This document shows positions 28,592 through 39,600 of a DNA stretch of 64,000 bases, in pieces (within the stretch, counting starts at the first letter, position 1; each line of letters starts with the position of its first letter). Below the pieces are notes generated by a model. The model worked only from the letters and a program-made list of their open reading frames with translations. It was not told the origin of the DNA and did not search any database. This DNA is from Lysobacterales bacterium 63-13. Its GTDB lineage: Bacteria; Pseudomonadota; Gammaproteobacteria; Xanthomonadales; Rhodanobacteraceae. The stretch is from NCBI GenBank assembly GCA_001899855.1, contig MKWR01000028.1, positions 27,632-91,631 on the forward strand, given 5' to 3'. The position numbers were made by a program, and so were the translations under genes.

Positions 28592-29845
28592 ATGGCCCAG
28601 CATGAAGCGGATGTATTGATTCTCGGTGGCGGCGTGATTGGCCTGGCCTGTGCGTACCACCTGCTTGCACTGGGCCGGAATGTCACCGTTCTCGACCAGG
28701 GCCAGGTTGGCGGCGGCAGTTCGCACGGAAATTGCGGCACCCTGACCCCCAGTCACGCCATGCCGCTGGCCATGCCGGGCGTGGTCGGCACGGCGCTGCG
28801 CTGGTTGCTCAAACGCGACGCGCCATTGCGCATCAAGCCGCGGCTCGATCCTGGCCTGTTGCGCTGGCTCGAGGCCTTTCGGCGTCGCTGCAACTGGAAG
28901 GATTTCGCGGCGGCAACTGCTGCCAAATCACCCCTGCTGTTGCGTTCCAACGAACTGATTGCCGGCATGGTCGAGCGCGAGAAGCTCGACTGCGAGTACC
29001 AGGCAATCGGCTCGCTGCATGTCTATCGCGACCGCAAGGCCCTGGCGGCTGCTTCGTGGTATGCGCGAACGCTGACCGAAGTCGGTGTTCCGGTCGAATC
29101 CCTCGATGGTGCGCGCATCGAATCGATGGAAGCGGCGCTCAAGCCAGGCGTGGCCGGCGGCTATTTCAATCCGGCCGATGCGCAGTTGCGTCCCGACCGC
29201 TTCGTCGACGAGCTTGCCCGGGTCGTTCGCGAGCGCGGTGGGCGCATCGCGGAACATAACTGCATCAGCGGAATCGAGCTTGGGCGCGGCCGCGTCGCAA
29301 AAGTGCGCACGAGCGGCGGTGACTATTCGGCGAACGAGGTGGTGTTTGCGCTGGGCGCATGGTCGCCGGCCCTGGCACGCTCGATCGGCCTGCGCCTGCC
29401 GATCCAGCCGGGCAAGGGCTATTCCATCACTTATTCGCGGCCGCAGATCTGTCCGCGCCTGCCGCTCACATTGAAGGAAGCCAGCGTCTGCGTGACTGCC
29501 TGGGATTCCGGCTTCCGTCTCGGCAGCACGATGGAATTCGCCGGCTACGACAGCAGCCTCAATCGCACCCGTCTCGACGCCCTGCGCCGATCCTCGGCGA
29601 TCTACCTGCATGAACCCGAAGGCGTGCAAATGCAGGAAGAATGGTATGGCTGGCGGCCGATGACGCCGGATGACCTGCCCATCCTCGGGCGCGTGCAGGG
29701 CATCGACAACCTGTGCATGGCCACCGGCCACGGCATGCTCGGGGTGACCCTGTCTGCCGTCACCGGGCTGCTGGTCAGCGAGGTCATTGCTGGCGAAAAG
29801 CCGTCGTTTGACCTGGCGCCGTTCAATGTCTCACGGTTTGCCTGA
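28592..29845 (+). CDS. FAD-dependent D-amino-acid dehydrogenase-like oxidoreductase
   Basis: Flavoprotein of the DAO/DadA family, about 417 residues. FAD motif ILGGGVIGLACAYHL is at the N-terminus, followed by SHGNCGTLTPSHAMPLAMPG and the C-terminal GWRPMTPDDLPILGR and ATGHGMLGVTLSAVTG, all typical of DadA. Likely substrates are D-amino acids with electrons passed to the respiratory chain. The alanine racemase that often accompanies dadA is absent. The ATG at 28592 immediately precedes the FAD-binding strand. The end faces the aldehyde dehydrogenase gene across 45 bp. Confidence 0.85.
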   Translation: MAQHEADVLILGGGVIGLACAYHLLALGRNVTVLDQGQVGGGSSHGNCGTLTPSHAMPLAMPGVVGTALRWLLKRDAPLRIKPRLDPGLLRWLEAFRRRCNWKDFAAATAAKSPLLLRSNELIAGMVEREKLDCEYQAIGSLHVYRDRKALAAASWYARTLTEVGVPVESLDGARIESMEAALKPGVAGGYFNPADAQLRPDRFVDELARVVRERGGRIAEHNCISGIELGRGRVAKVRTSGGDYSANEVVFALGAWSPALARSIGLRLPIQPGKGYSITYSRPQICPRLPLTLKEASVCVTAWDSGFRLGSTMEFAGYDSSLNRTRLDALRRSSAIYLHEPEGVQMQEEWYGWRPMTPDDLPILGRVQGIDNLCMATGHGMLGVTLSAVTGLLVSEVIAGEKPSFDLAPFNVSRFA

Positions 29846-29890
29846 CGGACCCCTGGACGTGTGCGGGTGCCACGCTGGTCAGGCCGGCCC

Positions 29891-31327
29891 TCAGCGGTGG
29901 TCGCGAATGACCAGCAAGCGCAGTTCGGTCATGTCCTCGATGGCATAGCGGATGCCCTCGCGGCCAAGACCGGAATCCTTGACCCCGCCATAGGGCATGT
30001 TGTCGACGCGAAAGCTCGGCACGTCGCCGATGACCACACCGCCGACATCCAGATGATCCCATGCGCGCATGGCCTTGTTGATGTCGTTCGTGAACACGCC
30101 AGCCTGCAGGCCGAACTCGCTGTCATCAACGACAGCGAGCGCCTCGTCGAAATCCGCAAAGGACTGCAGCGTGACCACCGGCCCGAAGGCTTCCATGCAG
30201 TTGACCTTCTGCTCGGTGCCGACATGTTCGAGCACGCTTGCCTCCAGCATTGCGCCGGTGCGCTTGCCGCCGCAGAGCAGGCTCGCCCCGGCCTTGACCG
30301 ATTCCTGGATCCACTCGTCGAGTCGCCGCGCTTCCTTCTCGTCGATCATCGGCCCGATGAAGGTGTTTTCGTCCTTCGGGTCGCCGGCTACGAGCTTGCG
30401 CGTCGCGGCGACGAAGCGTTCGCGAAAGTCATCGTAGATGTCCTCATGCACGAGGATGCGCTGCACGCCGATGCAGCTTTGCCCGGATTGGTAGAAGGCA
30501 CCGAAGATCACACGCTCGATCACGGCATCGAGTCGCTCGCGCTGATCGGCATCGATGATGCAGGCAGCATTGCCGCCGAGCTCAAGCACGACCTTCTTCT
30601 TGCCGGCCCTGGCCTTCAGGTCCCAGCCAACAGCGGGCGATCCGGTGAACGAGAGCAGCTTCAGGCGATCATCGGTGGTGAACAGGTCGGCGCCATCACG
30701 ATGCGCCGGCAGGATCGAGAAGGCACCTTTGGGCAGGTCGGTCTCGGCGAGCACTTCGCCGATGATCAGTGCACCGATGGGCGTGCGGCTGGCGGGTTTC
30801 AACACGAAGGTACATCCCGCGGCAATGCCTGGCGCAACCTTGTGCGCCGCCAGGTTGAGCGGGAAATTGAACGGCGAGATGAAGGAGCAGGGGCCGATCG
30901 GCACGCGTCGGGTGAAGCCGCGATAGCCTTTTGCACGCGCCGAGATTTCGAGATTGAGCACCTCGCCATTGATGCGTACCGCTTCCTCGGCGGCAACCTT
31001 GAAGGTGTCGATCAGACGCATGACTTCGCCGCGCGCATCGCGGATCGGCTTGCCGGCTTCGATGCACAGGGCCATGGCCAGTTCATCCTGGCGTTCGCGG
31101 AAGCGGCGCACGCAATGTTCGAGTACGGCCTGGCGCCGGAAGGGAGCGAAGTCGCGCATGGCCGGGGCTGCCGTCACGGCCGCGGCGATGCCGGCATCGA
31201 TTGCGCCGGCATCGGCAAGCGCCACACGCGTGGCCACCTTTCCGGAGTACTTGTCGGTGACTTCCAGATCGGTGTTCGGCTGACGGGCTGCATTGGCCAG
31301 GTAATACGGATAGCTGGACTTGAGCAT
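29891..31327 (-). CDS. NAD(P)-dependent aldehyde dehydrogenase
   Basis: 478 residues of the ALDH superfamily. Catalytic cysteine in FYQSGQSCIGVQR, general-base glutamate in VVLELGGNAACI, and cofactor loop SFTGSPAVGWDLKA. The ISPFNFPLNLAAHKVAPGIAAGCTFVLKPA stretch is standard. The substrate is unknown; relatives include lactaldehyde and phosphonoacetaldehyde dehydrogenases. Start ATG 31327 has GGAG upstream. It follows the acetolactate synthase-like gene by 64 bp on the same strand. The two genes occur together in other proteobacteria, suggesting a shared pathway. Confidence 0.88.
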   Translation of the reverse strand: MLKSSYPYYLANAARQPNTDLEVTDKYSGKVATRVALADAGAIDAGIAAAVTAAPAMRDFAPFRRQAVLEHCVRRFRERQDELAMALCIEAGKPIRDARGEVMRLIDTFKVAAEEAVRINGEVLNLEISARAKGYRGFTRRVPIGPCSFISPFNFPLNLAAHKVAPGIAAGCTFVLKPASRTPIGALIIGEVLAETDLPKGAFSILPAHRDGADLFTTDDRLKLLSFTGSPAVGWDLKARAGKKKVVLELGGNAACIIDADQRERLDAVIERVIFGAFYQSGQSCIGVQRILVHEDIYDDFRERFVAATRKLVAGDPKDENTFIGPMIDEKEARRLDEWIQESVKAGASLLCGGKRTGAMLEASVLEHVGTEQKVNCMEAFGPVVTLQSFADFDEALAVVDDSEFGLQAGVFTNDINKAMRAWDHLDVGGVVIGDVPSFRVDNMPYGGVKDSGLGREGIRYAIEDMTELRLLVIRDHR

Positions 31328-31391
31328 GCTGCGCTCCTGCGGCAATGGATGGATGGCGGATCGCGCGCGGGCGCGGTGGCCAGTGGTGGCA

Positions 31392-33032
31392 TCACAACTC
31401 GGCGCTGAGCTCCTTGATCTCGCGGTTGAGGACGCGGTCGTTGTCGGAGTAGTCGATGGGCAGGTCGATCAGGTGGACGCCGGGTGTCTCCAGGCACTTC
31501 GCCAGCAGCGGGCCGAACTCCGCGGCGGAAGCCGGTCGATGTCCGTGGGCACCATAGCTCTCGGCGTACTTGACGAAGTCGGGATTGCCCATGTCCATGC
31601 CGAAATTCGGGAATTTCATGTTGGCCTGCTTCCACTTGATCATGCCGTAGGCATCATCCTGCAGCAGCAGGATGACCAGATCGAGATCGAGGCGCACGGC
31701 GGTTTCGATTTCCTGCGAGTTCATCATGAAGCCGCCATCACCGACAACCGCGACCACCTTTCGCCCGGGATGGACGATCTTCGCCGCAATCGCCGAAGGC
31801 AGGCCGGCACCCATGGTTGCCAGCGCGTTGTCGAGGAGGATCGTGTTGGGTTGCGTGCACCGGTAGTAGCGCGCGAACCAGAGCTTGTACATGCCGTTGT
31901 CCAGGCAAAGGATGCCGTCGTCGGGCATTGCCTTGCGCACATCGGCGACGACGCGCACCGGGTACATCGGGAAGCGCGCGTCGTCGGCTCCCTTGGCCAG
32001 GTGCCGGTTGAGGTGCTCGCGCACGTTGTCGTCGTAGGAAAAATCCCAGTGCGCCTGCTTTTCGAGCATCTCGTTGAAGCGCCAGATCGTGTTGGCGATG
32101 TCGCCGACCACCTCGATCTGCGGAAAGTAGACGGTATCGACCTCGGCGCTGAGGTAATTGACGTGGATGACCGTGCGCTTGCCGCGACGCATGAAGAATG
32201 GCGGCTTCTCGATGACATCGTGGCCGACGTTGATGATGCAATCGGCATGCTCGATTGCACGATGGACGAAATCGCCATCCGACAGCGCGGCATTGCCGAG
32301 CCAGAGCGGATGGGTTTCGTCGAGGACACCCTTGCCCATCTGCGTGGTGAAGAACGGAATGCCGAATCTTTCGACGAACTGGCGCAGCATCTTGCTGCTG
32401 GTCTTGCGGTTGGCGCCGGCACCGACCATGAGGATCGGCCGTTGCGATTCACGGATGGCCTCGACCGCGCGCAGGATGGCTTTCTCGTCGGCAATCGGCC
32501 GGCGGTGAAAACTCGCGTGCAGGACGATCGCATCGGTTTCATCCTTGGCGATGTCCTCGGGCAGTTCGAGATGGGTCGCGCCGGGCCGTTCTTCCTCGGC
32601 GCGGCGGAACGATTCCCTGACGCGAGCCGGGATGTTGTCGGCAGAGACGAGTTGCCGGGTGTACTTGGTCAGGGGCTTCATCATGTCGACGACATCGACA
32701 ATCTGGAAATGTCCTTGCTTGGATGCCTTTACCGGCTTCTGTCCGGTGATCATGAACATCGGCATGCCGCCAAGCTGGGCATAGGCTGCCGAGGTGACGA
32801 AGTTGGTCGCACCCGGGCCAAGGGTGGCCAGGCAGACGCCGGCCTTGCCGGTGAGTCGCCCATAGGTCGCTGCCATGAACCCTGCCGCCTGCTCGTGGCG
32901 GGTCAGGATCAGCTTGATCGACGAGGTGCGCAGTGATTCGAGGAGGTCGAGGTTTTCCTCGCCGGGAATGCCGAATACGAATTCGACTCCTTCGCTTTCA
33001 AGGGCCTTGATGAACAGATCCGAAGCTTTCAT
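31392..33032 (-). CDS. Thiamine-pyrophosphate enzyme, acetolactate synthase large subunit-like
   Basis: 546 residues with the three-domain ThDP fold. The catalytic glutamate region is LILTRHEQAAGFMAATYGRLTG. The ThDP/Mg2+ motif is GDGGFMMNSQEIETAVRLDLD, continuing into LQDDAYGMIKWKQ, as in catabolic-type acetolactate synthases. No regulatory small subunit is nearby, again typical of the catabolic kind. It may therefore make acetolactate or an analogous 2-keto acid condensation product. It is followed by the aldehyde dehydrogenase and probably cotranscribed with it. The start at MKASDLFIKAL (33032) is preferred. Confidence 0.87.
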   Translation of the reverse strand: MKASDLFIKALESEGVEFVFGIPGEENLDLLESLRTSSIKLILTRHEQAAGFMAATYGRLTGKAGVCLATLGPGATNFVTSAAYAQLGGMPMFMITGQKPVKASKQGHFQIVDVVDMMKPLTKYTRQLVSADNIPARVRESFRRAEEERPGATHLELPEDIAKDETDAIVLHASFHRRPIADEKAILRAVEAIRESQRPILMVGAGANRKTSSKMLRQFVERFGIPFFTTQMGKGVLDETHPLWLGNAALSDGDFVHRAIEHADCIINVGHDVIEKPPFFMRRGKRTVIHVNYLSAEVDTVYFPQIEVVGDIANTIWRFNEMLEKQAHWDFSYDDNVREHLNRHLAKGADDARFPMYPVRVVADVRKAMPDDGILCLDNGMYKLWFARYYRCTQPNTILLDNALATMGAGLPSAIAAKIVHPGRKVVAVVGDGGFMMNSQEIETAVRLDLDLVILLLQDDAYGMIKWKQANMKFPNFGMDMGNPDFVKYAESYGAHGHRPASAAEFGPLLAKCLETPGVHLIDLPIDYSDNDRVLNREIKELSAEL

Positions 33033-33174
33033 GCGCAGTGCTCCATTCTCGATGCTGAGGGGTGGATGGTTCTTGCGATGATTCCGGCCGCTTCCCGGGC
33101 CGGTGATGCGAGTGCGGCAGGGATTGCGGAATTGCGGGGCGGAGATCCGATTGTGGGCGGCAGGTCCGGGCCGG

Positions 33175-34536
33175 TCAACCGCTGTCGTCGACGCGCAGGG
33201 CGATCTCGCCATCGACGAGGACGCCTCGCACGCGCGTCGTCGGATCGACCGCGGTCACGCTGCGAATGACCGCTCCCGATTGTCGATCGATGAGGACCGC
33301 GTAGCCGCGGCCGAGAGTCGCCAGTGGACTCACCGCATGCAGCGCGCGCGCCAGTTCGGCGAGGCGGGCGCGCCGGCGTTCCAGGCCATGGGCGACGTTG
33401 TTGTGCAGGCGCATGGCCAGGGCGTCGGCATGATCGCCCGCGGCCAGCATCTTCCGCCGCGGATGCGCGGCCAGCAGGCGATCTCGCGCCCGCGCCAGGC
33501 GATCCTGCTGGCGCTCGCGCTGGTGGCGGACGCTGCGCATCAGGCGGGCTTGCATCTGCAGGAGGCGTTCGCGGCCGCGTTGCAGGCGCATGGTCGGCCG
33601 CTGCAGATGCAAGCGGGCGAGCAGGTGGTCACTGCGCTGGCTCGACGCCTCGATGCGTCGACGCATGCGCAGCAGCAAGCGGCTGCACAGGTGCTCGATG
33701 TGCTGGCCCAGTTCGAGGCGATCGGGAACCAGCAATTCGGCGGCGGCCGAAGGTGTTGCCGCGCGCAGGTCGGCGACGAAATCGCTGATCGAGAAATCGA
33801 CTTCATGGCCGACCGCGGAAACCACGGGGATCGGACTGCGCACGATGGCCCGCGCCAGTGACTCGTCGTTGAATGCCCACAGATCCTCCAGCGAGCCGCC
33901 GCCGCGGGTCAGCAGCAACACATCATGGCGAGCGGCATGCGCCGCGGCATCGAGCATGGCGATGATGGCGGCGGGAGCTTCCTTGCCTTGCACCGGCACC
34001 GGCAGGATTTCGACCTCAACCATCGGCAAGCGCCGCGCCAGCACATGCAGCACGTCGCGGACCGCGGCTCCGCTGGCCGATGTGATGATGCCGATGCGCC
34101 GTGGCAGGCGCGGGATCGGTCGCTTGCGCTCGCTGGCAAACAGGCCTTCGGCGGCCAGTTGCTTCTTCAGCCGCTCGAACTCCCGTTGCAGGGCCCCTTC
34201 GCCTGCTTCCTCGAGATGTTCGACGATGAGCTGGAACTCGCCACGCGCCTCGTACAGGCTGACTCGGGCGCGGGCCAGCACATGCAGGCCATCGGTCGGC
34301 TTGAATCCGAGCCAGGTGCTGCGTGGCTTGAACATCGCGCAACGCACCTGGGCGGCGGCATCCTTGAGAGTGAAATACAGGTGTCCTGAAGCTGGGCGCG
34401 AGACGTTGGAGAGTTCGCCTTCGATCCACACCGACGGAAGCGCATCCTCAAGCAGGTCATGAGCCATGCGGTTCAGGGCCGATGGCGTCAGCACCGTGCG
34501 CCTGGCCGGATTCTCGTCGCTGGATTCACGCTTCAT
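33175..34536 (-). CDS. xseA: Exodeoxyribonuclease VII large subunit
   Basis: Catalytic subunit of the single-strand DNA exonuclease. About 453 residues. N-terminal OB-fold (LPSVWIEGELSNVSRPASGHLYFTLKD), central nuclease domain (PRRIGIITSASGAAVRDVLHVL, LLLTRGGGSLEDLWAFN, VSAVGHEVDFSISDFVADLRAATPSAAAE). A long arginine-rich coiled-coil region follows, then a C-terminal beta segment (SPLATLGRGYAVL). ATG 34536 is preferred over the TTG at 34566. The small subunit gene xseB is not in the window. Confidence 0.96.
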   Translation of the reverse strand: MKRESSDENPARRTVLTPSALNRMAHDLLEDALPSVWIEGELSNVSRPASGHLYFTLKDAAAQVRCAMFKPRSTWLGFKPTDGLHVLARARVSLYEARGEFQLIVEHLEEAGEGALQREFERLKKQLAAEGLFASERKRPIPRLPRRIGIITSASGAAVRDVLHVLARRLPMVEVEILPVPVQGKEAPAAIIAMLDAAAHAARHDVLLLTRGGGSLEDLWAFNDESLARAIVRSPIPVVSAVGHEVDFSISDFVADLRAATPSAAAELLVPDRLELGQHIEHLCSRLLLRMRRRIEASSQRSDHLLARLHLQRPTMRLQRGRERLLQMQARLMRSVRHQRERQQDRLARARDRLLAAHPRRKMLAAGDHADALAMRLHNNVAHGLERRRARLAELARALHAVSPLATLGRGYAVLIDRQSGAVIRSVTAVDPTTRVRGVLVDGEIALRVDDSG

Positions 34537-34652
34537 GACGGGATGCACCTGGCCTTTTCGGGACAACCTGCCATGGATGTCGGGTCGACAAGTCTGCCTG
34601 CAATGTGGCGGGGCGACCAGTCAGTCATGGCAGACCGGACCGCGGCGTCGTC

Positions 34653-36128
34653 TCAATCCGCGCGGTGATCGTCCGGCCTGTCTGCTTGCCGCGTGCGCTT
34701 ACGCGCCGAGAAGAAGCGGGCCAGCAGGATGCTCGCGAACCAGAATGACAACACCGCCAGGGGCCAGGCGATGGACTTCGGCCAGATCGCCGCGATGGTG
34801 CCGGTTGCCGCCAGCAGCAAGCCGCCGCCACCCAGCGAGATCGATTCGGCCGGGCCCAACATGCGGCGGTTGGTGATCGCCGCACCCATCGAGTTGGCCA
34901 GACGAAGGGCACCAGCCGCGGCACGTCCCGAACTTCCGCCTTGGCGGGCGAAACGCTTTCGCCGCCTGGCCTGTTGCCGGAGGAGGCAGATGCGGCTGCG
35001 CTCGCTGAGCACGATCTCGGTTGCATTCTGAAGATCGGTTTCGTACTGCCGTTCCATGCCCTGTGCAAACTCCTGATCCTCGACGGAGATATCGAGCTCG
35101 CAGTTTCCCATCCAGCTCATGATGTTGAGATTGCTCGACCCAACACGGCTCCAGCGGCCATCGGCGACGGCGGTTTTCGCATGCAGCATCGAGCCGTTCC
35201 ACTCGAAAACCCGGATGCCGGCTTCCAGCAGCGGCCGATAACCGGCTCGCGAGAGCCTGCCGACGGCGGGAATGTCGCTGGTGCCCGGTACCAGCAGGCG
35301 CACATCGACGCCATCGCGGGCGGCGGCGGACAAGGCCTGGACATAGGGTGCGATGCCGACGAAATAAGCGTCGGTCAGCCACAGACGCTGCCTGGCCATG
35401 GCCGCGATCAACTGATCGAGGCGGTACAAGCCAGCCATGCTGGGCAAGGTGGCAATGACGCGAAGGTCGGTGTTGCCGGCGATCTCGATCGAATGGAACG
35501 GATCGAGGAATCCTGGCGGAAGCTCGCTGCCGAGTTGCGACCAGGTTTCGGCAAAGGAAGCGGCCAGGTCGCCGACCGCCGGGCCACGCACGGCGACACC
35601 GGTATCGCGCCAGGGTGCAATGCCCTTTTTCTCGTCACCCAGCCATTTCGCGCTGACGCACACGCCGCCAAGAAAGCCGATCGCCGCATCGACCACGAGC
35701 AGCTTGCGGTGATCGCGCGAGACCCAGCCAAACGGGCTGCCCAGATTCGGTGGATTGAAGGTGCGCACTTCGCCGCCAGCCGCAAGCAGCGGTTGCCACA
35801 GGCCTTGTCCGGACTGGCCGAGACAGCCGAGCCAGTCGCGGATGATCATGACCTTGACGCCGGCGCGTGCGCGCTCGACCAGGGCGTCGCGGATGCCGCG
35901 GGTCAGCTCGTCATCGCGGAAGATGTAGTTCTCGAAGAGGATGCTCGATTGCGCCGAGCGGATTGCGCCGAGCCAGGCATCGAAATTGGCCTGGCCGTCG
36001 ATCAGCAGGTCGACGCGATTGCCATTCAGCAAGGGCGCGCCGGCGGCACGGCTGAATGCCTGTTCGGCAAGCAGGCGCATCGAGCCACTGGATTGGTAGG
36101 GAGGCAGCGATTTCTGCGGGTCTGGCAT
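34653..36128 (-). CDS. Phospholipase D-family cardiolipin synthase-like protein
   Basis: About 491 residues with two PLD half-sites. The first is WVSRDHRKLLVVDAAIGFLGG and the second is NGSMLHAKTAVADGRWSRVGSSNLN, each with the H-x-K core. It also has the ENYIFRDDELT segment of bacterial cardiolipin synthases. Unlike typical ClsA, membrane helices are at the C-terminus (LGGGGLLLAATGTIAAIWP and SIAWPLAVLSFWFASILLARF). It resembles ClsB/ClsC in lacking N-terminal helices. It follows the NTF2-like gene by 46 bp at the tail of the cytochrome operon, but a functional link is unproven. Confidence 0.82.
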   Translation of the reverse strand: MPDPQKSLPPYQSSGSMRLLAEQAFSRAAGAPLLNGNRVDLLIDGQANFDAWLGAIRSAQSSILFENYIFRDDELTRGIRDALVERARAGVKVMIIRDWLGCLGQSGQGLWQPLLAAGGEVRTFNPPNLGSPFGWVSRDHRKLLVVDAAIGFLGGVCVSAKWLGDEKKGIAPWRDTGVAVRGPAVGDLAASFAETWSQLGSELPPGFLDPFHSIEIAGNTDLRVIATLPSMAGLYRLDQLIAAMARQRLWLTDAYFVGIAPYVQALSAAARDGVDVRLLVPGTSDIPAVGRLSRAGYRPLLEAGIRVFEWNGSMLHAKTAVADGRWSRVGSSNLNIMSWMGNCELDISVEDQEFAQGMERQYETDLQNATEIVLSERSRICLLRQQARRRKRFARQGGSSGRAAAGALRLANSMGAAITNRRMLGPAESISLGGGGLLLAATGTIAAIWPKSIAWPLAVLSFWFASILLARFFSARKRTRQADRPDDHRAD

Positions 36129-36174
36129 CGCTGCAGTGTAGTCATTCGCGAATGAACAAACCGTTCGCGCCGGA

Positions 36175-36657
36175 TCAGCGTTCGACGTTGCCGGATGCCA
36201 TGTATTGGGCGAGTGCCTTGCCGGCTTTGGCACTCACCTTGTCACGCAGCAGCGGTGTCCAGCCCAGCAGCAATCCCACCGCTCCCAGCGCCTGGCGTGA
36301 CCATCGCCAGAACGGGAATGCATCGACCTGATCGACGATCAGGCCGTCGCGGAATCGGTATTCCGAGTGGACGATGTTGTGCACGTTGCGCGCAGTCATC
36401 GAGAACGAATACCAGGCCTGCCAGTCGGCACGCCCGAGGTCGCCCTCGACCACGAGGCCCGAGGATTCAATGCGCAGGTCGCTGCCGCGCGAACAGAGCA
36501 TTCGCCACATCGCGCCAATCTCCGCGCCGCGCAGGTCAAACACCGGATCCCGGAAATGCGCATCCGCGTGGTAGCAGGCGGCCATGGTCGCGCCGTCGCG
36601 CGCGGCAAATGCCGCATGCAGGCGCTTGAGCGTGGCCAGGTTCGCGCTGTCAGTCAT
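36175..36657 (-). CDS. NTF2/SnoaL-like protein
   Basis: 160 residues with the cone-shaped NTF2 fold pattern. There is an N-terminal helix (TLKRLHAAFAARDGATMAACY), HADAHFRDPVFDLRG, then beta strands ending YRFRDGLIVDQVDAFPFWRWS. Members are small-molecule isomerases, hydrolases or binding proteins, so no specific role can be given. It starts 11 bp after the decaheme/propeller gene and is probably part of the same transcript. Confidence 0.75.
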   Translation of the reverse strand: MTDSANLATLKRLHAAFAARDGATMAACYHADAHFRDPVFDLRGAEIGAMWRMLCSRGSDLRIESSGLVVEGDLGRADWQAWYSFSMTARNVHNIVHSEYRFRDGLIVDQVDAFPFWRWSRQALGAVGLLLGWTPLLRDKVSAKAGKALAQYMASGNVER

Positions 36658-36668
36658 GCGCGAACCGC

Positions 36669-39600
36669 TCAGCGCCTGGGCGTGACGGGCGGCTGGTCGC
36701 CTGCGGCGGTGGATGGCCGGCGCTCAGGCGATGGGCTGCCCGTTGCCGGGGATTCGGCGCGCGTGCTGTTGTCGTCAACCGCATTGCTGACATACCACGG
36801 CGTTCCATCCTTGCGCAGGAACAGTCGGCGCATCTCCTCCAGATTGAACGGACGCGAACCGATGCGGCCGAAGACGGCGACCTGATGGCCGCTTTCATCG
36901 ACGGCGCGATCACGCTCGAGGCCGCGCGAAAGCGAGAGCGCAGGCTTGCGCGTCGGGTACCAGGCGATCAGCTGCGGGTTTGGATCCGGTGCAAAACCGT
37001 AGAATTTCGGTTGCAGTTCCGGTGAGGTCAACTGGATCACCTTGAGGCCGTTCCTGCCGTCGGCGACATAGGCGAACAGCGAGGCATTGGTAGTGCCGAC
37101 AATGACATCGCGGGCGTCATTGAGCTGGCCGCCGGCATTGAACATCCGGTAGAGCTTGGGCTGCTCGGGATTGGTCACGTCGATGATGGCCAGGCCTTCG
37201 GCACCGTTGGCGACATAGGCAAACGTGCGCGCGACATGCAGCTTGTGTGCGTCGGCCAGGGCCACCTTCGCACCGGCGACTTCGCGGGCCTGTTCCGGGT
37301 GGGTCACATCGACCACATGCAGGCCATCGTCGGCGGTGACGAACAGGTAGCGGAACTGCACCTGGCTGGCGCGCGCATCTGCAATCGGAATCGTCTTCAG
37401 GTAGCGCGGCTGCAGCGGATCTTCCAGATCGAGCACGACCACGCCGGCATCGGCAACAACGTAGAAGATGGTGCCGGCGATGGTCAGGTGCCGTGCACCG
37501 GCAAGCACGCCGTTTTCGTTCCAGGTCATCGCGCGGGTGAGGAAGTTGTTGCGCGGTTCGCGGTCGGCAAGGGTTTCGATGTCGGTTGCGATCAGGCCTT
37601 CCTCGGCGTCAGTGATGAAGGCGTACTTGTAGACCGGGTGCATGGGCTGCTCCTGGTTGTCCACACGCATCAGGTCACCGGTGTTGCGTTCCGGTGCCAC
37701 CGGCTGGGTGGTCGCCAGGGCAATGCAGGTGGCGTTCTTCGACTTGATCGCGGTGTCCTGACCCAACGGCGAGGCCGGCGCAGTGACGAACTTCTGCGAG
37801 ACACCCTTGTTGCCGATGCTGGCGACATCGTAGACCTGTGCGCCCTTGTTGCCTTCGGCCGCGAACAGGTATTCGCCGCGCAGTTGCAGGCAATTGACGA
37901 CGCCGGCGGAATGTTCCTCGGCCTTTTGCAGTTCCTGCTTGCGCTTCTGGTGATCCGCGAACCAGTCTGGATAGGCATAACGATGCAGGTAACTGCCGAT
38001 GACCGCCTGCGGCTCATCCCACTCGGTCACCTGGACCGCGCCGATTTCGCCGTCGCCACCAACCCAGGCGTGGTAGCCGACGAAGTCGATGAACTTTGTG
38101 CCGAGCAGCAGCAGCTGCGCCATGATGGCGTTGTTGTCATTCTTCTTGGAAAGATGGCAATCCTCGCAATCCTTGGTCTCGGTCTTCCTCTCCGTATGCG
38201 GGTAGTGCGGGGCGAAGGCTTGCGAGCTGTAGCCGGACGAGGAAACTGGCGGCTGCTGCACGTAGATCTTCTCGCGGTTGATGTTGGTCGAGGAGAGGAC
38301 CAGGGCGGAGGACGAGCGCACCGGCGCGATCTTGCCGCCCTTGATGCTGCCGTGCTTGCCAAGGAAGAACATCTCGTCACGCGCGACCTGCGGGTTGTAG
38401 GTGGCGAAATTGCGCGTGAAACCGCCTTCGTACTTGTGTCGCTCGGTCTTCCAGTTGGCCTGGATCGGCAGGTGGCAGCCGCCGCAACTCGTCGTCCACG
38501 AGGTGTGGCAGGAGTAGCAGAGCATCTTGTCCTCGCCGTGCGCTCGCTGGTCGGTCGCCACGTCGGCACCCCACTTGAGCTCATCGGTGCCCATGGCCAT
38601 GGTGTGCGCCCGCGTCGCCTTCGGGTTGTAGCTGCCCGACAACGGGTCGGTGGTGTCCTTGACCAGGGACATGGTCCATTCCAGGTCCGGGGTCACCGCC
38701 GAACGCTGGATCAGCTTGTCGCCGACCCATTCAAAGCGCTTCTTTCCATCCGGGTTGCGGATCAGCAGCAGGTTGGTTCCGATCTTCGAAGCGGCCGGGC
38801 CGGACGTCTTCAGCGTGGGCAATGCGTCCGCCGTGCCATGGCAGTCCTGGCACTGGATTTCCACTGCACCCATCACCTCGGCCTTCATGTAGCCGTTGCC
38901 GTGGTTGTCCTGGGAAAAGTGGCAGTCGACGCACTGCATGCCGACATCGACATGAATCGAAGACAGGTGCACCCCTTTCTTCCACTTGTCCGGATCGTCG
39001 TCGGCTATGCGGGTGCCGCCGGCATCGAGCAGGTTGCCTTTGCGGTCGCGCTTGTAGATGGCACGGAAATTCCAGCCGTGCCCGTGGTAATCCGCGAACT
39101 GGGTATCCTTCAGCTGCGGATTGAGCAGGGAAACGTCCTTGGCGAAGTCGAGATCCCCCCACTTGCCGCGAATCGCGGCTTCTTCGGGATTGCGATCCAG
39201 GATCTTGCGCATCTTTTCCGCATCTGGGTACTGCTGCTTTTCCGGCCACATGAAGGGGGCGTCGGACTCGTAGTCCCACATGGTGTAACCGAGCATGGTA
39301 TTGATGAACATGTTCGGCTGGTGCATGTGGCAGATCATGCACTGGCTGGTCGGAATCTGGCGGGTGAACTCGTGCTTGAGCGGGTGGCCGGGCACATTCT
39401 TTGGAATGGTCGGATCCACCTGCTGGCTGGTACCCATGTTGCCGAATTTCGCGTAGATCGCCGAATGGCGCGGGTCGCGGTCGTTGGCATAGACGACATG
39501 GCAGGCACTGCATCCGGACGAACGGAAATCGCCGGGGTTGTCGTTGGTGCCCAACATCCAGATGAAGGGATCGTTGAGTCGCGTCTTGTGGATGTTGAGA

